This document shows, piece after piece, positions 59,499 through 64,000 of a stretch of DNA of 64,000 nucleotides; the stretch's first letter is position 1; every line of letters begins with the position of its first letter. The DNA comes from JAUIAI01 sp963732405 (GTDB taxonomy: Bacteria > Pseudomonadota > Gammaproteobacteria > Burkholderiales > Burkholderiaceae_E): the NCBI GenBank assembly GCA_963732405.1, contig CAVSZG010000001.1, forward strand, positions 1,054,001-1,118,000, written 5' to 3'. Below the pieces are notes generated by a model. That model was given only the letters and a program-made list of their open reading frames with translations. It did not search any database and was not told the origin of the DNA. Position numbers and translations under genes: made by a program.

Positions 59499-60695
59499 AT
59501 GTCTGACCATGCCTTCATACCCTTTCGCGCCTGGTGGTCCACGCCGTTTGCCCGCTGGCAGGGTTCGCTGGCGAACATGAACAGCATCCGGTTGGCTGCG
59601 GTCTGTGCGCAGCGCGCACTCGCAGCGCGTGCAATTGCGTTGGACGCGATCGATGCCGGCCTGCTCGGCATCACGGTGATCCAGCGCGGCGGGTTTTACG
59701 GGCTGCCATGGCTGACCGGGATGATGGGCCTGGACCGCGTTCCGGGCACCACCATCCAGCAGGCCTGCGCGACCAGCGCCCGCGCGCTGCAGATGGCGGC
59801 ATCGGACGTCGCTCTGGGTGCCAGTGATTGCACGCTGGTGGTCACAGCCGATCGTTGTTCGAATGCGCCCATCCTGTATCACCCCGATCCGAGTGGTCCC
59901 GGCGGCACCGGCCTCACCGAGCGCTGGCTGCTCGACGCCTTCGAAGCCGACCCGTATGCCAATGTGGCCATGGTCGATACCGCCGAGAATGTTGCGCGAC
60001 GCTATGAGATCTCCATGGCCGAACAACATGAACTGGTGCTCCTGCGTGATGCGCAATATCGCGAGGCCCTGGCCAACGATCGTGCCTTCCAGCGACGCTA
60101 CATGATCGATGCACCGATCTTCGACGCGGGATTCCGGCGCGAGACGGGCGCACTCACGGCCGACGAGGGCGTGCGCACGAGTACGCCCGAGGGTCTGGCC
60201 AGGCTCAAACCGGTTCGCGCCGGCGGCACGGTAACCCACGGTGGGCAGACCTTTCCGGCCGACGGTAATGCGGGTGCGCTGGTCACGACGCGCGCCCGGG
60301 CGCGTGAACTCTCTGCCGATCCGGCCATCCTGGTTCAGTTGCTCGGCTTCGGTCAAGCCAGGGTCGACAAGGGATACATGCCGGCCGCGGTCGCGCCGGC
60401 TTGCGCCCGCGCTCTGGCCAGCGCCGATATCGGGTTCGACGCGGTGGATGCAGTCAAGACGCACAACCCGTTTGCCGTCAATGACATCGCCTTTGCGCGT
60501 GAGACCGGGGTGGCACTGGATCGCATGAACCGCTATGGCTGCTCGCTGGTCTGGGGCCATCCGCAGGGCCCGACCGGCCTGCGGGCGATCATCGAACTGG
60601 CCGAGGAATTGGCCGAGCGCGGCGGTGGCATCGGTCTGTTCGGTGGCTGCGCAGCCGGCGACTCTGCCGTTGCGGCGGTGATCAAGGTCGGTTGA
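59499..60695 (+). CDS. Thiolase-family protein with altered active-site motifs
   Basis: 398 residues. The nucleophilic Cys is in IQQACATSARALQMA and a final Cys in FGGCAAGDSAVAAVI. The usual NEAFA block reads THNPFAVNDIAF and the usual GHPLGASG reads WGHPQGPTGLRA, both changed while keeping the H. A ribosome site (AGGAG) precedes ATG 59499, 17 bp past the ligase. Likely cleaves a beta-ketoacyl-CoA formed from the ligase product, or makes a carbon-carbon bond. Confidence 0.82.
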   Translation: MSDHAFIPFRAWWSTPFARWQGSLANMNSIRLAAVCAQRALAARAIALDAIDAGLLGITVIQRGGFYGLPWLTGMMGLDRVPGTTIQQACATSARALQMAASDVALGASDCTLVVTADRCSNAPILYHPDPSGPGGTGLTERWLLDAFEADPYANVAMVDTAENVARRYEISMAEQHELVLLRDAQYREALANDRAFQRRYMIDAPIFDAGFRRETGALTADEGVRTSTPEGLARLKPVRAGGTVTHGGQTFPADGNAGALVTTRARARELSADPAILVQLLGFGQARVDKGYMPAAVAPACARALASADIGFDAVDAVKTHNPFAVNDIAFARETGVALDRMNRYGCSLVWGHPQGPTGLRAIIELAEELAERGGGIGLFGGCAAGDSAVAAVIKVG

Positions 60696-60726
60696 GCCGA
60701 TCGACGATCTCGAGGGCGCGGTCTCG

Positions 60727-61501
60727 GTGATCAACCAGGCACAATCGGCGCCTAAGCTGTTCGATATTGTCATTGATGGTGGCGGCGCGGGTGGCCTGGA
60801 GCTGGCAGCGAAGCTGGGCAGAAGGCTAGGACGCGGCGTCGGGCCCGAAAAGGTGCTACTCGTCGATCAGGCAGCGTTGCCTGTATGGAAGCCGTCGTTG
60901 CACGAGGTTGCCGCGGGCACTCAAGGTGTTGACCGGCACGCCTGTCAGAGCAGTGACGCGTGCGGGCCTGACCACGGATGCCGGTGATTTACCGGCCGAT
61001 TTTGTCGTGTGGGCTGCCGGCATCAAGGCCGCCGAAGGCAATCGACGATTCGGTCTCGAGGTCAACAAAGCCAATCAATTCGTCGTGAACAATAAATTGC
61101 AGAGTTCGGTGCCCGGGATCTACGCATTGGGTGATTGCGCCGCGCTCCTCTGGCATGACGACAAACTCGTGCCCGCACGTGCGCAGACGGCCCATCAACA
61201 GGCTGCACACCTGACGACCACTTTGCTCGCTCAGCTCAAGGGCCGGCCCATTCCGTCAAGGCCGTTCGAATACCAGGATTTTGGGTCTCTGGTTTCGCTG
61301 GGTGAAGATTCCGGTGTCGGCATGCTGATGGGGGTGCTGTCCGGTCGGAGTTTTCTGGTTGAAGGCTTGATTGCCAAGTGGATGTACATGTCACTGCATC
61401 TGAATCACCACCGCGCGATCCTGGGCCTGAGAGGCACTTTCGTATTGGCACTGGCAAGACTGCTGCAACGTCGAGTGTCCGGTCGCTTGAAACTGCACTG
61501 A
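60727..61501 (+). pseudogene. Type II NADH dehydrogenase, internally deleted
   Basis: The first 65 codons give the FAD site DGGGAGGLELAAKLG and WKPSLHEVAAGT of NDH-2. The next expected 150 or so residues (quinone and first NAD part) are missing. Around 60920 the frame changes and the C-terminal part continues: VLTGTPVRAVTRAGL, FVVWAAGIKA, GIYALGDCAAL, ARAQTAHQQAAHL and the membrane-anchoring amphipathic C-terminus (MSLHLNHHRAILGLRG). Deletion plus shift makes it non-functional. Confidence 0.75.
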
Positions 61502-61531
61502 GCCGGTCCCGCGACCCATTGGCCGCCTCGA

Positions 61532-62974
61532 TCAGGTCGTCGCAGCGCTCAGTGCTGCGATGTCGGGCATTGGCCGGGCAAGCGCGGGAATCTCCGAAAG
61601 CCGCTGTTCGAGCGCAGCAGCAATACCCAGCAGCTGGCGGTCCTGGTGGATATGGCCGCAGATCTGCAGCCCGAAGGGCATGCCGTGCGCATCCAGGCCG
61701 CAGGGAATCGTCACGGCCGGATGGCCGGTCAGGGTGATGCCGTAGGCCAGGCCCAGCCAGTGAAAATAACTGCGCAGCGTCTCACCGTTGATCTGGGTCG
61801 GATAGAGCTGTCCGACCGGGAAGGGTGACACCGCGGCGGTGGGCGTGATCAGGATGTCGATGTCACGCATGAAGTGAAGGTGCCGACGATACAGCGCGGT
61901 CTGCTCGGCCTGCGCGCGGGCCGCATCGGCGAAGCCGTAACCCAGCGCCTGCTCGACATTGGCCACCAGGTTGGGCCCGAGCAGTTCCCGTCGCTCGCGA
62001 TAATGACCCTCGAAGGCAATGTAGAAGGACGTGGCGCGCAACACCTCGAAGATCTCGTTGGCCCCCTGTAATGGCGGCGCCTGCTCGATCACGCGCCCGA
62101 ACCAGCCGCCGATCTGCGCAATCGCTGACCGGAAGGTCGCGCGGATGCCATCATCGACGGGCGCAAAGCCGAGGTCTTCGGACACCGCCACGCGCAGGCC
62201 GTTCAGATCGATCGTGGGCGGGTTGGCCAGTGCGGCGGCATCGACGGGATACGAGAGCGGATCGACCGGGTCATAGCCGGCGATCACGGCAAACATCAAG
62301 GCGGTGTCGGCCACATCACGACCCATCGGTCCCTGAACCGAGATCGGTGTGTAGCCGATGCCCCGGCGCGACATCGGCACCAGTCCCGGCGTGGGCCGGA
62401 AACCGACCACGCCGCAATAGGCGGCCGGTGTGCGCAGCGAGCCGCCCGTGTCCGAGCCGGTGACCAGCGGCAGCATCGAGGTGGCCAGTGCCACCGCCGA
62501 TCCACCGGAGGAGCCGCCGCAGATTTTGGCCGGATCGAAGGGATTGCCGGTGGCACCGAACACCGGGTTGGTTGTGTTGGCACCCGCGCCGAACTCGGGC
62601 ACGTTGGTCTTGCAGACCACGATGGCACCCGCCCGGCGCAGCACATCGACCAGGCGCTCATCCTGATCGGGCACATTGTTCGCAAAGATTGGCGAACCGA
62701 AGGTGGTGGTGACGCCGGCACTGACCATGGTGTCCTTGATGCCGATGGGCAGGCCATGCAGCGGGCCCAGGGCAGCGCCGTCCATGACGGCCTGCTCGGC
62801 GGCGCGGGCCTCGGCCTCCCCTCGTTCCCAGCAAAAACTCACCAGGGCATTCAGCCGTGGATTGACCGCCTCGATCCGGTCCCGGCAATCGGCGAGCAAC
62901 TCGACCGGCGAGATCTGTTTTGCGCCGATCATGGCGCGCAACCGGACAGTCGAAAGATCACACAGTGCCGTCAT
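61532..62974 (-). CDS. Amidase (amidase signature family)
   Basis: 480 residues. The Ser-cisSer-Lys triad is marked by LPIGIKDTMVSAGVTTTFGS (Lys), CGGSSGGSAVALATSM (cis-Ser) and GSDTGGSLRTPAAYCGVVGF (nucleophile). The C-terminus HPAVTIPCGLDAHGMPFGLQ is typical. Full-length and intact. It lies 27 bp after a dipeptide-type ABC ATPase gene on the same strand, so it probably hydrolyses an imported amide or peptide-like compound. Confidence 0.92.
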   Translation of the reverse strand: MTALCDLSTVRLRAMIGAKQISPVELLADCRDRIEAVNPRLNALVSFCWERGEAEARAAEQAVMDGAALGPLHGLPIGIKDTMVSAGVTTTFGSPIFANNVPDQDERLVDVLRRAGAIVVCKTNVPEFGAGANTTNPVFGATGNPFDPAKICGGSSGGSAVALATSMLPLVTGSDTGGSLRTPAAYCGVVGFRPTPGLVPMSRRGIGYTPISVQGPMGRDVADTALMFAVIAGYDPVDPLSYPVDAAALANPPTIDLNGLRVAVSEDLGFAPVDDGIRATFRSAIAQIGGWFGRVIEQAPPLQGANEIFEVLRATSFYIAFEGHYRERRELLGPNLVANVEQALGYGFADAARAQAEQTALYRRHLHFMRDIDILITPTAAVSPFPVGQLYPTQINGETLRSYFHWLGLAYGITLTGHPAVTIPCGLDAHGMPFGLQICGHIHQDRQLLGIAAALEQRLSEIPALARPMPDIAALSAATT

Positions 62975-63001
62975 CGGAGTGGCTCCTGACTGGATTACGG
63001 A

Positions 63002-64000
63002 TCAGCGGGCGGCGGTTGACGCCGCGGGATCGAACAGATGGCAGTCGACCTGTGCGGGTCCTGCCACCACCGAGCGCGGCGGCGTTTGCCGACAGATCGG
63101 CATCGCCTGGGCGCAGCGTGGATGAAACGTGCAACCCGACGGTGGATCGATCGGATTGGGAAATGTCGTGCCGAGCTGGGCATCGGGCACGCCGAGTCCG
63201 GGTTCGGGCGTGAGCACCGAATTCAGCAGGGCTTTGGTGTAAGGGTGGCGGGGCTGCCTGAACAATTCTTCGCTGTCGGTCTCTTCGATGATGCGGCCCA
63301 GATACATCACCGCCACGCGGGTGGCGATGTGCTGCACCACCGCCAGGTTATGACTGATCAACACATAGGTCAGACCCAGCTCCTGCTGCAGATCGAGCAA
63401 CAGGTTCAGGATCTGCGATTGCACCGAGACATCGAGCGCCGAGGTCGGTTCGTCGCAGATCACGACCTCGGGGCGCATGACCAGCGCGCGGGCAATCGCG
63501 ACGCGTTGGCGCTGGCCGCCGGACAACTGGTTCGGATAGCCGTCATAGGCGCGTCGGGGCAGCCCGCACAAATCCATGATGCTGCGCACTTCCCGTTCCC
63601 AGTCGCCCGGTCCGCCCACGCCGTGCACCCGCAGCGGCAAGGAGATGATCGAGGCGATCGATTTGCGCGGATTGAGCGAGGAATAGGGATCCTGGAAGAT
63701 CGGCTGGACACGCCGCGCGACCGCCTTACGATCCAGACCCCCCAGGGCCTGGCCATCGATGAGAATCTCGCCGGCGGTCGGCCTCTGCAATCCCAGGAAA
63801 ATCCTGGCCAGCGTGCTCTTGCCGCAGCCCGATTCGCCGACCAGCCCGAGCACTTCACCCTTGGCCACCTGGAGCGACACGCCATTGACCGCTGCGAGCG
63901 CACGCTTGGGCGAGAACATACCCTGGCGCACCTGGAAGACGCAGGACACGTCGCGCGCCTGGAGAATCGGCGGCTTGACGGCTTGACCCGGCAGCGTCAT
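63002..64000 (-). CDS. Dipeptide/oligopeptide ABC ATPase (OppF/DppF-like)
   Basis: 332 residues. Walker A GESGCGKST, Q-loop IFQDPYSSLNPR, signature YPNQLSGGQRQRVAIARAL, Walker B VVICDEPTSALDV, H-loop LISHNLAVV, and the C-terminal oligopeptide-type extension with the Cys-rich GCTFHPRCAQAMPICR motif (iron-sulfur or structural). The ATG coincides with the last base of the window (64000), so a slightly longer frame cannot be excluded. The rest of the transporter should lie beyond the window. Confidence 0.9.
   Translation of the reverse strand: MTLPGQAVKPPILQARDVSCVFQVRQGMFSPKRALAAVNGVSLQVAKGEVLGLVGESGCGKSTLARIFLGLQRPTAGEILIDGQALGGLDRKAVARRVQPIFQDPYSSLNPRKSIASIISLPLRVHGVGGPGDWEREVRSIMDLCGLPRRAYDGYPNQLSGGQRQRVAIARALVMRPEVVICDEPTSALDVSVQSQILNLLLDLQQELGLTYVLISHNLAVVQHIATRVAVMYLGRIIEETDSEELFRQPRHPYTKALLNSVLTPEPGLGVPDAQLGTTFPNPIDPPSGCTFHPRCAQAMPICRQTPPRSVVAGPAQVDCHLFDPAASTAAR

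Noticed and set aside
1..64000. CRISPR arrays, tRNA or rRNA genes, riboswitches, replication origins or prophage genes.
   Set aside because: No regularly spaced repeats, cloverleaf-like sequence, conserved RNA leader or phage structural gene was seen in reading both strands; a dedicated covariance search could still find small RNAs.

Overview
The window is GC-rich (low-to-mid 60s percent by eye) and reads as a chromosomal accessory region of a betaproteobacterium, most likely Burkholderiales. Pointers are a Bug/TctC-type solute-binding protein, CaiB-type CoA transferases, acyl-CoA dehydrogenases, TAXI-TRAP transport and many TetR and AraC regulators. No rRNA, tRNA or CRISPR array was seen. 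This is a reading by eye; no database search was run.

Region 1 (about 1-18.9 kb) is a catabolic cluster. It holds two TauD/TfdA-like dioxygenases and a tripartite-tricarboxylate-type binding protein (+), then a CaiB CoA transferase and enoyl-CoA hydratase (-), then TetR, a nitroreductase-like protein and a second CaiB (+), and a RelE-type toxin-antitoxin pair. A long minus-strand operon follows: NMT1-type ABC importer, [2Fe-2S] ferredoxin, cytochrome P450 and two acyl-CoA dehydrogenases, with a divergent TetR. Three copies of one 21-bp operator (434, 5846, 18207) each overlap a sigma70-like promoter, so the blocks look like one regulon.

Region 2 (19-25 kb) mixes a TolB-like propeller lipoprotein and its truncated duplicate, a frameshifted GlxA-type regulator facing an HD-domain hydrolase across a 16-bp inverted repeat, a MAPEG protein, gene remnants, and an AraC regulator facing an exported protoglobin.

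Region 3 (25.3-29.7 kb) is a 3-hydroxyisobutyrate-dehydrogenase-like gene split by a 3.44-kb IS21-family element with a 6-bp target duplication. Region 4 (29.7-40 kb) has two GGDEF/EAL proteins (one beside a phosphate-binding-like protein), a CDF metal exporter, a metallo-beta-lactamase-fold protein, and the organoarsenical pair GAPDH-ArsJ.

Region 5 (40-54.8 kb) has a TAXI-TRAP transporter and a branched-chain/amide-type ABC importer next to N,N-dimethylformamidase subunits and a DUF1254 protein. Several genes here carry frameshifts. Region 6 (55-64 kb) holds an HD-GYP phosphodiesterase, a TetR with an extra N-terminal helix-turn-helix, a divergent acyl-CoA ligase (frameshifted) and thiolase, an NDH-2 remnant, an amidase and a dipeptide-type ABC ATPase.

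The most notable signal is a group II intron present twice (16104-18063 and 41063-43022) as apparently identical 1,960-bp copies. Both sit antisense, directly upstream of the Shine-Dalgarno sequence of solute-binding-protein genes. The intron contains GGAGACA at the place expected for EBS1, a perfect match to the TGTCTCC before each insertion point. It therefore appears to target the complement of a ribosome-binding site.
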